Below, in pieces: positions 1-7,899 of a stretch of DNA of 14,164 bases. The translations under genes and the position numbers were made by a program. The notes under the pieces were generated by a model. It saw nothing but the letters and a program-made list of their open reading frames with translations, had not been told where the DNA came from and did not search any database. The first letter of the stretch is position 1; every line of letters starts with the position of its first letter. This DNA comes from CAG-877 sp963589235 (GTDB lineage: Bacteria; Bacillota_I; Bacilli_A; RF39; UBA660). The DNA is taken from NCBI GenBank assembly GCA_963589235.1, contig CAVAJX010000089.1, positions 1 to 14,164 on the forward strand. Direction: 5' to 3'.

Positions 1-962
1 AATATCAATTTTCTTATAATATCAATTAATGAGCATATGGCGTATGTTAATAAGGCGTACACTAAAATATATATAATTAAATAATTACTTGTTATAACTG
101 TTGCTCTATTCATTATGTTTTCGTATACATATACTGATAACATAAAGTCTGTGTGTATTAAATAAACAGAGAATGAATAAGAAGAAAGTTTATTTATTAT
201 TTTATTATCAATTTCTATTTTATTAAAAAACTGAAATAACGCTATAGAAGATATAATATTAAATAAATTATTATAATTCCAATAAGTATCTGTTACTCTT
301 ATTATAGATAATAAAAATATTATTAATTGGCTTGCTATACATACTATTAAATAATTCATTTTCTTATCATTAGTCTGGTTGTGAAATCTTTTAATATAAC
401 CTGTAATTATGAATAACTGTATGAATGATATTATTCCATATCCATTATCTAGTCTTAAACCTCCTGGTAAAAATGTTGACCAGATACTACAAAATATAAG
501 TGATATTAAAATTAGATTTCGATATGACTTCTTTGATATTTTATTTAGAATAAATGATAAATATGGCGAAATTAGATATAATGTGATATAACTTAAAACA
601 AACCATCTTCTACCTGCTAAAAATGGAATGACGGCATATAATAGTTCTAGTTTATCAAATGGTTTAATTTTTAATATTACAGCTAGTATGAAAAATAATA
701 GTCCATAAAATACAATGCAAGAAATTAAATTAATTATTTTTCTTAACTTTACTTTTTTAGTTTCCATTAAAAAATAAGCTGAAATAATTACAAATATATT
801 TACACCTATAATTGATATACTTTCTACAAATTGAATTAAATAATAATTTTTTATAGACTTATCCAAATTAGTATAAGGTCCAACAAAATGCAATACTATT
901 ATCATTAGCATTGCAATTATTCTTAGTAGTTCTATACTTGAATTTCTCTTTTTTTGTTTCAT
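1..962 (-). CDS. Acyltransferase-3 family membrane protein, C-terminus cut by window edge
   Basis: An open frame starts at an ATG at 962-960 and runs without a stop for 320 codons to the left edge, so the C-terminus is missing. The start has a good ribosome binding site (TTGGAG at 976-971, 8 nt spacer). The protein begins like an AT3 integral-membrane O-acyltransferase: a short basic N-terminus, then the first helix ELLRIIAMLMIIVLHF with the family Arg (R14) and His (H25). Many hydrophobic segments follow, and near the end comes the family-typical SFSVYLIHTDFML. AT3 proteins acylate sugars of surface polysaccharides across the membrane using a cytoplasmic acyl donor. It resembles the AT3 gene at 1729-2829 in both its N-terminal and late YLIH motifs, so the two are probably paralogues. 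It lies 56 bp after the SGNH hydrolase gene and is probably in the same transcript. Acyl group and target sugar are unknown. Confidence 0.88.
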   Translation of the reverse strand, partial: MKQKKRNSSIELLRIIAMLMIIVLHFVGPYTNLDKSIKNYYLIQFVESISIIGVNIFVIISAYFLMETKKVKLRKIINLISCIVFYGLLFFILAVILKIKPFDKLELLYAVIPFLAGRRWFVLSYITLYLISPYLSFILNKISKKSYRNLILISLIFCSIWSTFLPGGLRLDNGYGIISFIQLFIITGYIKRFHNQTNDKKMNYLIVCIASQLIIFLLSIIRVTDTYWNYNNLFNIISSIALFQFFNKIEIDNKIINKLSSYSFSVYLIHTDFMLSVYVYENIMNRATVITSNYLIIYILVYALLTYAICSLIDIIRKLI

Positions 963-970
963 ATTATATT

Positions 971-976
971 CTCCAA
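971..976 (-). promoter_or_regulatory. Ribosome binding site of the left-edge AT3 gene
   Basis: On the minus strand TTGGAG stands 8 nt before the ATG at 962-960. It fixes the start of a gene that is otherwise easy to miss because it has no stop codon inside the window. Confidence 0.6.
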
Positions 977-1018
977 TGTAAATATATTGATAGAATATTT
1001 CTACCATTAAAAATTTAA

Positions 1019-1690
1019 TTATTCTTTATCAATGTTATACATATATTTTAATAACACGCGTGAGATTCTAGCATATCCCAAATTATTTGGATGTAGTCCA
1101 TCTTTACTATATTCTAAGTCATAATTTCCATCATCATCAGCCAATTCATCATACATATCAATATATACTATATTATTTTCGTCGCAAAACTCTTTCATTT
1201 TTAAGTTGACATATTTAATATCTTCATTACTTCTATTTTGGGCTGATGAATTAGGAGCATTTTCATTTACGGGATATATTGACTGATAATATAATTTTGT
1301 ATTTTTTCTATGTTTTTTTATTTCTTTAAAAATTTTTTGAATATTTTTAACTACATTATCTTTATCCATATCTTCCATGTTCAAATCATTTGTTCCTATT
1401 AAAAGATAAACTTGAGTTGGATTATATTGATATACCATTTCATCCATTCTACTTAGAATATCTGTAGTTTTATACCCTGCTATTCCACTTTTTACAATGG
1501 GCATATTTCCAAATATTTCGTCTATTGGATACCAGTCAACAATTGAATCACCAAGAAAAACTATGTTTTCTTTCTTCATGGTATTTCCATATGTATCTTT
1601 TTTATCTGAAATTGCTAAAATGTTTTTAGTACTCATTAGCAACAAGATTATAATAATTCCAAATAAACCTTTTTTTATTCTTTTTGTCAT
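1019..1690 (-). CDS. Exported SGNH/GDSL-family hydrolase (probable carbohydrate esterase or acyltransferase)
   Basis: The protein has 223 aa when started at the ATG at 1690. This start is chosen because AAGAGGTG lies 7 nt upstream and the protein then opens with a normal signal or anchor: MTKR basic residues, a hydrophobic stretch at about 9-20 and a possible cleavage site after ILA (residue 26). A longer frame from 1753 would overlap the upstream gene and add a polar extension. SGNH blocks are clear: G47-D48-S49 with catalytic Ser49, Gly in GIAGYKT, GTND at 99-102, and D197-G198-L199-H200 giving the catalytic Asp and His. Size fits a single-domain SGNH hydrolase. Members de-O-acetylate or O-acetylate glycans outside the membrane. 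Its place between two AT3 genes suggests it works on the same O-acyl groups, either as partner acetyltransferase (as in two-protein AT3 plus SGNH systems such as PatA/PatB) or as the opposing esterase. The sequence does not decide between these. Confidence 0.88.
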   Translation of the reverse strand: MTKRIKKGLFGIIIILLLMSTKNILAISDKKDTYGNTMKKENIVFLGDSIVDWYPIDEIFGNMPIVKSGIAGYKTTDILSRMDEMVYQYNPTQVYLLIGTNDLNMEDMDKDNVVKNIQKIFKEIKKHRKNTKLYYQSIYPVNENAPNSSAQNRSNEDIKYVNLKMKEFCDENNIVYIDMYDELADDDGNYDLEYSKDGLHPNNLGYARISRVLLKYMYNIDKE

Positions 1691-1697
1691 GTAATAA

Positions 1698-1704
1698 CAC
1701 CTCT
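1698..1704 (-). promoter_or_regulatory. Ribosome binding site deciding the start of the SGNH gene
   Basis: AGAGGTG on the minus strand sits 7 nt before the ATG at 1690. The alternative in-frame ATG at 1753 lies inside the preceding gene, so this site supports the shorter protein with an N-terminal signal. Confidence 0.7.
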
Positions 1705-1728
1705 TATAATAATTGTTAAGTATCATAG

Positions 1729-2829
1729 TTATATATTTATTTTTTCTATACACTCATAATATTTAGTTCTTATTTTTCCAGAAATTTTTAAATCATATAT
1801 TTTCTTAAAAATTATAATTCTGACTTTTTCTATAATACATCCAAGTATGAAGACAAGTAAAACAATGCCTAATAGATAGAATAAATATGAAAATTGTGTT
1901 ACTTTTTCTCCTAATTTAAAGAAACTATATATATATGGTTTCAACAATTGATTATCATGTATTAAATATACAGCAAATGAAGTTTCTGATATTTTGTTTA
2001 TTAGTTTACTTTTTAAATCTAATGTTCCAAAAAGACAGAAATATGATATTGTTTGAATTATAATTATTGGACTTGAATAATTGTATTTATTATTGATAAA
2101 TATATCACCAATTGATTGCGTTAGGGAATTGATATCATAATATTTTAATGATAAATCAGTTAATACTTTGTTTAATAAAACGCATACAGCAAATATTAAA
2201 ATGTAAGTTAACCTCTCTTTTGATTTACTTTTCTTTGTTTTTAATGGATATTTTCTTAAATAGCCTCCAACAAAATATAAAAATATAAAATTTACAATTC
2301 CAAACCCATCGTTTTTATAGAATAAACCATTTGTTATGAATGGCATTACTGATAATAATACAAATAGTATAATTATAAATCTTTTATAATCTTTTTTTCT
2401 AAATCCTTTAATTAGTTTGTTCAAATATGGACTAATAATATATACAATTAAAAATATTTTTGCATACCAATATTCAGTTAAATTTACAATGGCGGTTTCT
2501 TGTAGTAATGCCGCTTTACTCAATACTAATCTATCTGTTAGCAATAAAAAGAGAACTATTGCTAATCTGTAAAACCAAGTTTGATTTATTAACTTCCATA
2601 CTTTTTGTTGCTTAAATTTTGAATCTGTTTGAAAATACCCTGTTATAAGTATATATGAATTAACATGTACCAAACTTATGCATATTAAAACATCTAATAC
2701 ACCTTTTAAAAGTTTATTATCACAGTTAGCATATATGCCACCATGTACAGCAAAGTGAAAAAGGACTATGAATAACATTGATATGATGCGCATTAATTCA
2801 AAATTTGATTTTCTAGTTATTTCTTTCAC
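1729..2829 (-). CDS. Acyltransferase-3 family integral membrane protein
   Basis: This 366-aa polytopic protein has the AT3 signature at its N-terminus: NFELMRIISMLFIVLFHF with R14 and H25, followed by about ten hydrophobic segments. A late FAVYLIHDNQLL motif is typical of the YLIH-containing helix of this family. It probably O-acylates a sugar of the locus polysaccharide at the membrane. The start codon is GTG (2829-2827). An AGAGG motif stands about 11 nt upstream, slightly far, and no better in-frame start exists nearby. The gene begins 32 bp after the GtrB-like glycosyltransferase and ends 38 bp before the SGNH gene. It shares first-helix and YLIH motifs with the AT3 gene at the left edge and looks less like the AT3 at 3863-4888. 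Family assignment is secure; acyl group and acceptor are unknown. Confidence 0.88.
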   Translation of the reverse strand: MKEITRKSNFELMRIISMLFIVLFHFAVHGGIYANCDNKLLKGVLDVLICISLVHVNSYILITGYFQTDSKFKQQKVWKLINQTWFYRLAIVLFLLLTDRLVLSKAALLQETAIVNLTEYWYAKIFLIVYIISPYLNKLIKGFRKKDYKRFIIILFVLLSVMPFITNGLFYKNDGFGIVNFIFLYFVGGYLRKYPLKTKKSKSKERLTYILIFAVCVLLNKVLTDLSLKYYDINSLTQSIGDIFINNKYNYSSPIIIIQTISYFCLFGTLDLKSKLINKISETSFAVYLIHDNQLLKPYIYSFFKLGEKVTQFSYLFYLLGIVLLVFILGCIIEKVRIIIFKKIYDLKISGKIRTKYYECIEKINI

Positions 2830-2861
2830 TCTAAATAATACCTCTTGTTATAATTAAAAAA

Positions 2862-3824
2862 CTATTTATTTTTTTCTTCTAAATTTTCTGAAATTATAAA
2901 TCTTGGTCTTGCTTTTGTTTCACTATACATTTTACCAATATACTCACCTATTACTCCAATACATATCATTTGTAATCCACCAATGAACCAGATTGAAATT
3001 GATAAGAATGTCCATCCAGCAACTGTATTTCCATTTAATTTCATTATTAATGAATATAGCATTATACCTATACTTACAAAAAGAATTAAAAAACCAAGTA
3101 TACAGATAAATCTTAATGGTTTTACACTGAATGATGTGATTCCATCCCAAGCAAAATTCAACATTTTTTTCAATGGATATTTTGATTCACCGGCAAATCT
3201 TTCATTTCTTTCGTAATATACTACATCAGATTTATAGCCAATTAATGGGAACATTCCTCTTAAGAATAAATTTACTTCTTTAAAATTTTCAAATTCGTCT
3301 AGAACTCTTTTTGATGTTAAACGATAATCTGCATGATTATAAACACAGTCTACTCCCAAGAATTTCATAAATTTATAAAATCCTTCTGCTGTTACACGTT
3401 TGAAGAATGTATCCTTTTTTCTGGCACTTCTTACGCCGTAAACGATATCATTTCCTTCTCTATATTTTTTTATCATTTCTTTCATAGCATTTATATCATC
3501 TTGTAAATCGGCATCCATTGAAATGACTACATCAGCATATTTTTTAGCAGTCATAAGTCCACCTAATAAAGCATTTTGATGACCTCTATTTCTTGATAGA
3601 GTTATTCCTGTAAATAATTCTTCTTTTTCAGCTATTTCTTTGATGATACTCCAGGTTTTATCTTTTGAACCATCATTTACATACATTACTTTACTCTTTG
3701 CTGAAATAAGTTTTTCTTTAATCATTTCTTTCATTTTTATTTTTAATTGTCTTGTAGTTTCTGCTAACACTTCTTCTTCGTTATAGCAAGGTATTACTAC
3801 ATATAGTACTGGTTCACTTTTCAT
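2862..3824 (-). CDS. GtrB/DPM1-like polyprenyl-phosphate glycosyltransferase (GT2)
   Basis: This 320-aa GT2 enzyme opens with VVIPCYNEEEVL. It carries NDGSKDKT at 50-57, SRNRGHQNALLGGL at 77-90 and the metal-binding DAD of MDADLQDD (D104, D106). After the catalytic domain comes RFAGESKYPLKKML, and then two transmembrane helices at about 238-260 and 270-296. This is the layout of GtrB/YfdH-type enzymes and of bacterial DPM-like synthases. These transfer a sugar from a nucleotide donor to polyprenyl phosphate on the cytoplasmic face, giving a donor used outside by a GT-C enzyme. The sugar (glucose, mannose, GlcNAc or another) cannot be read from sequence. A strong AGGAGGT ribosome binding site lies 6 nt before the ATG. 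No small GtrA-like flippase is nearby; the large membrane proteins upstream in the operon are possible users of its product. Confidence 0.92.
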   Translation of the reverse strand: MKSEPVLYVVIPCYNEEEVLAETTRQLKIKMKEMIKEKLISAKSKVMYVNDGSKDKTWSIIKEIAEKEELFTGITLSRNRGHQNALLGGLMTAKKYADVVISMDADLQDDINAMKEMIKKYREGNDIVYGVRSARKKDTFFKRVTAEGFYKFMKFLGVDCVYNHADYRLTSKRVLDEFENFKEVNLFLRGMFPLIGYKSDVVYYERNERFAGESKYPLKKMLNFAWDGITSFSVKPLRFICILGFLILFVSIGIMLYSLIMKLNGNTVAGWTFLSISIWFIGGLQMICIGVIGEYIGKMYSETKARPRFIISENLEEKNK

Positions 3825-3862
3825 ATTATTACCTCCTACTTCTCTTTACTATTTTAAATGAA

Positions 3863-4888
3863 TTAATCTACTATTTCAATTTTAACTTTCATTTTCTTTA
3901 TTTTTTTTAGTGTTTCTGTTCCTAGGTAATGAATTTCTGCTAATCCGCATGACAAAGCTATCATTAACGATACTGATATAATCATATTTAGACTTAAGAA
4001 ATTTAAATCTGCCCTTTTTAGTATATAATTAGTAATGTTAAAACATACTTCCTTCACCAAGCTATGCATTCCCAAAATATAAAGTGTATTCTTTCCTATA
4101 TACAATAAAGCTTTATTGTTCACTAATAAACTAGATAATATATATAAACCAAAAACAATTAATATTGCTCCTAAGATATATGAATAACTTCCAATTTGTC
4201 CAACATTACCATAATGTCTAACTGAAAAGCCCCAGCCACCAACTAACGCAAGTATGCCAATTGGAATATTGTCCTTTACTTTATCCAATTTTCCTTTACT
4301 CTGCATATATTTTAAAAAATAGCCAAGTAGCATAAATAATAACGCCGCTGGTAAAACATTTATATCAAAAATTGCTCTTCCATTAAATAGCTGTTGTATT
4401 GGTGCAGTCACAAATATTAATAAAATAAATAATAATATTTTTAGAACCGGTTTAAAATATTTTACGATTATTTCAAAGACAATTACTGCTATAAATAGAA
4501 ATTGTAAATACCATATTGAAAAATTATTTGTGTGTTTATAAAGCCAATCTCCCCCCAGTATCAAACCAACAAAATCATCAATTGTTAAATGACCTGGAGA
4601 ACTCTTAAACATTACATACCAATATAAATATGAGTACAACACGCTTATTGTCCAAAATACTACATATGGTAAAATTGTTGTTTTGGTCTTTTTCTTGATA
4701 AAGCCCTTCCAACTTTCTTTTCTTCCATATCTTAAATATCCTGTTACAATAAAAAACAATGGTAGATGAAATGTATAGAACCAAGGCGTTAATTTGGAGC
4801 CTGAGTGTCCTGCGACCACACATATAATCCCTATTGCTTTTAATATGTCAATCCTTTTGTCCCTCGATTCTATTCTAATTGAACTCAT
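3863..4888 (-). CDS. Acyltransferase-3 family protein, NolL/fucose 4-O-acetylase-like
   Basis: This 341-aa membrane protein begins RDKRIDILKAIGIICVVAGH and continues into FHLPLFFIVTGYL. This pairing of a first-helix His (H28) with an FHxPLFF motif (H41) is the mark of the NolL-like branch of AT3 acyltransferases, which includes sugar O-acetylases. About ten hydrophobic segments follow. It differs from the other two AT3 proteins in the window, which have the ELxRI first-helix form, so it probably modifies a different position or sugar. The ATG at 4888 is preceded by GGTGAT with a short spacer. It lies 54 bp after the HAD-membrane fusion gene and 38 bp before the GtrB-like gene, so it is probably part of the same operon, although a weak internal promoter may lie in the gap. 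The donor is presumably acetyl-CoA by family; the target is unknown. Confidence 0.88.
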   Translation of the reverse strand: MSSIRIESRDKRIDILKAIGIICVVAGHSGSKLTPWFYTFHLPLFFIVTGYLRYGRKESWKGFIKKKTKTTILPYVVFWTISVLYSYLYWYVMFKSSPGHLTIDDFVGLILGGDWLYKHTNNFSIWYLQFLFIAVIVFEIIVKYFKPVLKILLFILLIFVTAPIQQLFNGRAIFDINVLPAALLFMLLGYFLKYMQSKGKLDKVKDNIPIGILALVGGWGFSVRHYGNVGQIGSYSYILGAILIVFGLYILSSLLVNNKALLYIGKNTLYILGMHSLVKEVCFNITNYILKRADLNFLSLNMIISVSLMIALSCGLAEIHYLGTETLKKIKKMKVKIEIVD

Positions 4889-4903
4889 ATTATCACCATA
4901 TTA

Positions 4904-4932
4904 ATTATATCATATTAATCAGTGTATATCAT
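4904..4932 (-). promoter_or_regulatory. Candidate internal sigma-A-type promoter before the NolL-like gene
   Basis: On the minus strand an extended -10 (TGATATAAT, 4912-4904) follows a poor -35 (ATGATA, 4932-4927, four of six consensus bases) at 17-bp spacing. The predicted start would fall almost on the ribosome binding site, leaving nearly no leader, and such matches are common by chance in AT-rich DNA. Confidence 0.22.
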
Positions 4933-4942
4933 ATATAGTTAA

Positions 4943-7030
4943 TTATTTTCTTAAAATAAATTGTAGAACTTTATTGTCTTTATCATCTGTGGCGACAAAA
5001 TTGGTTATAAATATGGAGCATTCTTTACCTTCGAAACTACTAAATGAATGATAGGAATCTGAAAAATTTGAATAACCAGTTTTATAATTTGTGAAAGTAT
5101 ACTTTATTGATCTATAAAATTCATTAAAGTTTGTCATAAACGCTACCAATAAGATTGCTACTAGAATTTTTTGTTTGCTATGAGTCTTTTTATCAACATT
5201 TCTATATTCATCTAAATATTTAATAACTAATAGATATAGAATAATAAGTAATGGTATGGTTGAACGATTTCCTAAATCTGAGCCACCTATATAGAATAAT
5301 GGTGCAATAGCGAAATATAAGAAGCACATAATTAATTGCTTATAGTTTTTCTTATTAATTATAACAATATATACTAAAAATTCTAATATTACAAATAGTA
5401 CATAACTTACAAGAGTATCTTTTAGAGTTCCTGATTTTATAGCGTCAATTATAAACATACCTTTTTTAGATTCGTTCAATGTGTACATAAATACTATTGG
5501 TAATACAGAAATACATCCAAAAAAGTTTTCCATTGTTAATAATTCTTTTACTCTATTTAAATCTATTTTTTTATCAAAGTTTTTACCAAATATGATGTAA
5601 CAAAATATTAGGTATAAGAATCCAAGCATTGGAAATGGTCCAAATGGAACAAGTAATGCAAAGAAGAATCCACATGTTCTATAATCTTTTTGCTGCAAGA
5701 ATAAGGCTACAGCTAACCAAGCCGGTATACTTTGATTAAATACCCAGAATAATTGAGTAATAAAACTAGACATGCAAAATATGCCCATACTTGTATCTAT
5801 ATGAGTACTACCTATTGGTGTAATAGGTAAATTCCAATAAGCATTCATTATAATATGACCTATTACGTTTAAGCCTCCAAATGCAATAAAGATGAAAAAA
5901 TATCTATACTTAATATTTCTCATTAATCTAAATACAAGATAGAAGAATAATGTTACACCTAAGGTTTGCCATAATAACATAAATAAACTAGCTATTTTAA
6001 AGCCAGCAATTTTGCCAACAAGTGCTCCTGGTAACCAGAAGGCAAAATAGTAATTTAATATTCCACCAGTACCAAAAATACTCATTTCATATTCCATTCC
6101 AGAATAATTGTATCTTACTGGCCAAGCATTTTCGATTAAATCTCTAAATATGGCATTTCTACCATGATAGTCCCAATTCTGCATAAATATGCCGCCCGCT
6201 CCGGACATGACATTTATAATTATTATTAATATTAACAAGAAAAGCATTTTTTTCTTATTGAATATGTTTTTATAGTCTTTGGCATCCAAATATTTGAATC
6301 TTTTAATTGCTAAATATGTTGCAATCAAAAGTAAGATTATGCATGGTATTGATATTATTCTGTTATACCAAAAAAATAACTGAATAATTATTGGTATTAC
6401 TAAAAATAAAATACCTGAAATATATAATCTTTTATCTAATTTTAAATACTTTTTTATTTTTCCTTCACGGTCATCTTTTAAATCATAAATAGTATTATCT
6501 TTTACTAAATAAGCATTCTCTGATATATCCATCATTGGCTTATCTGACATAGAATCTGAATAAAAACTGGCTAGTTGTTTATTTTTAATCTCTTCCTTAT
6601 ATCTTCTAACTTTTTCATGATCATGACAATTAGCTAGTTCAAATTTACCAGTTTTTTTTTCAACTTTACTGGCAATAACTTTTACTTTTAATTCTTTTTC
6701 TAAAGGTTTAAGTAAAAACTCAGGAGAAGCAGATATTATTACATCTGTTTCTTTTTTCTGTTTTAAATACCAATTTTTTATTTTCTTCGTATTTTCTTTC
6801 CAGAATTCTTTGATGTACAAATCAACATTATCTATTTTTTTTAAAAAAGAAAATATGTATTCTTTTGCTTTTGTCTTATCAATTATACCTAAGATATATA
6901 GAATTAGTCCATATATCTGATTAGGTAACATTAATAGTACTTTCTTATTTTTCTTTAAACAAAACTTATAAAAGTCAACTGATGAGTCACCAGCGTAAAT
7001 TGTTTTATCAAAATCATATCCATTTATCAT
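4943..7030 (-). CDS. HAD-IB phosphatase fused to a multi-pass GT-C-like membrane domain
   Basis: This 695-aa protein has two parts. Residues 1-190 are a HAD-IB phosphatase: motif I YDFDKT with nucleophile D6 and acid D8, motif II Ser100 in ISASPEF, a Lys near 140 in HDHEKV, and motif IV YSDSMSDKPMM with D159 and D163. All catalytic residues are present. Residues about 200-640 hold roughly ten or more transmembrane helices. An early non-membrane loop, NWDYHGRNAIFRDL (285-298), has Asp and His where polyprenyl-phosphate-using GT-C enzymes place theirs. A short soluble tail ends the protein. Translation is coupled to the UbiA gene by an ATGA overlap; a GGGAGG lies 15 nt upstream, too far for ideal use. 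The HAD part is the natural candidate to remove the 5-phosphate from the UbiA product, and the membrane part may transfer the resulting pentose outside. HAD assignment is firm; GT-C is likely but not matched to a named family. Confidence 0.83.
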   Translation of the reverse strand: MINGYDFDKTIYAGDSSVDFYKFCLKKNKKVLLMLPNQIYGLILYILGIIDKTKAKEYIFSFLKKIDNVDLYIKEFWKENTKKIKNWYLKQKKETDVIISASPEFLLKPLEKELKVKVIASKVEKKTGKFELANCHDHEKVRRYKEEIKNKQLASFYSDSMSDKPMMDISENAYLVKDNTIYDLKDDREGKIKKYLKLDKRLYISGILFLVIPIIIQLFFWYNRIISIPCIILLLIATYLAIKRFKYLDAKDYKNIFNKKKMLFLLILIIIINVMSGAGGIFMQNWDYHGRNAIFRDLIENAWPVRYNYSGMEYEMSIFGTGGILNYYFAFWLPGALVGKIAGFKIASLFMLLWQTLGVTLFFYLVFRLMRNIKYRYFFIFIAFGGLNVIGHIIMNAYWNLPITPIGSTHIDTSMGIFCMSSFITQLFWVFNQSIPAWLAVALFLQQKDYRTCGFFFALLVPFGPFPMLGFLYLIFCYIIFGKNFDKKIDLNRVKELLTMENFFGCISVLPIVFMYTLNESKKGMFIIDAIKSGTLKDTLVSYVLFVILEFLVYIVIINKKNYKQLIMCFLYFAIAPLFYIGGSDLGNRSTIPLLIILYLLVIKYLDEYRNVDKKTHSKQKILVAILLVAFMTNFNEFYRSIKYTFTNYKTGYSNFSDSYHSFSSFEGKECSIFITNFVATDDKDNKVLQFILRK

Positions 7031-7899
7031 AATAAATACAACAAACCTCCCATTACTATAACATATAAGATAACAACAGCTATAAGTTTTTTGTCCGAAA
7101 GAACAACTTCTATTGGATCCCCATGTGAATTTCCTTCAATATTTAAACTATACAATTGTAAAATTATCATAACTAATGGAATTGTCCAAAATAGATAATC
7201 ATTTCCGATTCTTTCTACTGTGCTTGGATCAACACACCATAAGGTATATGATACTATTGCTAAACCTAAACATACATACATATTTTTATCTAAAAATTCT
7301 TTATTATATAAGCTCAATACTTTTCTACCTTTATCGCCGTTTTTAAGTATTTCATTTCTTCTTTTACCAAAACCTAAATAGAATGATCCAAAAATAATCA
7401 TTAGATATAGGAATTTAGATACTTCTACATTTACGACTACACCACCGTACATAACTCTTAATACAAATCCTGATACTAATATTACAACATCTATGATAGG
7501 TTCATTTTTTAATTTTTTGCTATATAAGATATTTAGTATAAGGTATATTACAGGAATTAATATTACAAATATATTCTTAGTTGTTTTAAAGAAAAATATC
7601 ATTATTATTGTAATTATTAAGGCTAGTAAGGCCATTACAATATAAGCTTGTTTTTTAGAAACCTCTCCTGATGCTAGAGGCCTTAATTTTTTTATAGGAT
7701 GTAATCTATCTTTTTCTATATCACTCATATCATTTAAGATATAGACTATTGATGATGTAAAACAAAAGACAAAGAAGGCTAAAGTACATGTTAATAGATA
7801 GTTAACATTGAAAAGATTTAAACTAAAGAATATTGGTAAAAATATTAAACCATTTTTTAACCAGTGCTTTGCTCTTATAAGCTTAATGTACTTTTTCAT
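7027..7899 (-). CDS. Polyprenyl-phosphate phosphoribosyltransferase (UbiA family, DPPR synthase-like)
   Basis: This 290-aa UbiA-family protein has the features of decaprenyl-phosphate phosphoribosyltransferase (Rv3806c-type) rather than of quinone or haem prenyltransferases. The first Asp motif is NDMSDIEKDRLHP followed by KKLRPLASG (56-78, with N56, D57, D60, D64, R73). The second region is YSKKLKNEPIIDVVILVSGFVLR (Y126-R148, D137). Further on come GFGKRRNE (176-183) and HGDPIEVVLSDK (259-270), and there are about nine hydrophobic segments. Family members transfer 5-phosphoribose from PRPP to polyprenyl phosphate at the cytoplasmic face, the first committed step to lipid-linked ribo- or arabinofuranose. 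AGGAG stands 9 nt before the ATG at 7899. The start overlaps the upstream GT-C gene by 17 bp and the end overlaps the HAD fusion gene by ATGA, so the three are tightly coupled. The lipid in this host is probably undecaprenyl phosphate. Confidence 0.9.
   Translation of the reverse strand: MKKYIKLIRAKHWLKNGLIFLPIFFSLNLFNVNYLLTCTLAFFVFCFTSSIVYILNDMSDIEKDRLHPIKKLRPLASGEVSKKQAYIVMALLALIITIIMIFFFKTTKNIFVILIPVIYLILNILYSKKLKNEPIIDVVILVSGFVLRVMYGGVVVNVEVSKFLYLMIIFGSFYLGFGKRRNEILKNGDKGRKVLSLYNKEFLDKNMYVCLGLAIVSYTLWCVDPSTVERIGNDYLFWTIPLVMIILQLYSLNIEGNSHGDPIEVVLSDKKLIAVVILYVIVMGGLLYLL

Noticed and set aside
409..591. Short plus-strand open frame of 60 codons
   Set aside because: It lies fully opposite the left-edge AT3 gene, has no family motif and no clear ribosome binding site; the other short plus-strand frames (1497-1694, 2983-3216, 7808-7993, 10989-11189) were rejected for the same reason.
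1691..1753. An in-frame ATG at 1753 extending the SGNH protein by 21 residues
   Set aside because: It would overlap the preceding gene, add a polar stretch before a normal signal peptide and lacks the good ribosome binding site found before the ATG at 1690.
4943..7030. The HAD domain as phosphoserine phosphatase of amino-acid metabolism
   Set aside because: The HAD-IB motifs would allow it, but the fusion to a polytopic membrane domain and coupling to a phosphoribosyltransferase make a lipid-linked sugar phosphate a better substrate guess. Serine synthesis is not ruled out by motifs alone.
7027..7899. The UbiA protein as a quinone, haem or chlorophyll prenyltransferase
   Set aside because: The DRLHP, RPLASG and HGDPIEVV elements and the polysaccharide context match the decaprenyl-phosphate phosphoribosyltransferase branch, and no quinone or haem genes are nearby.
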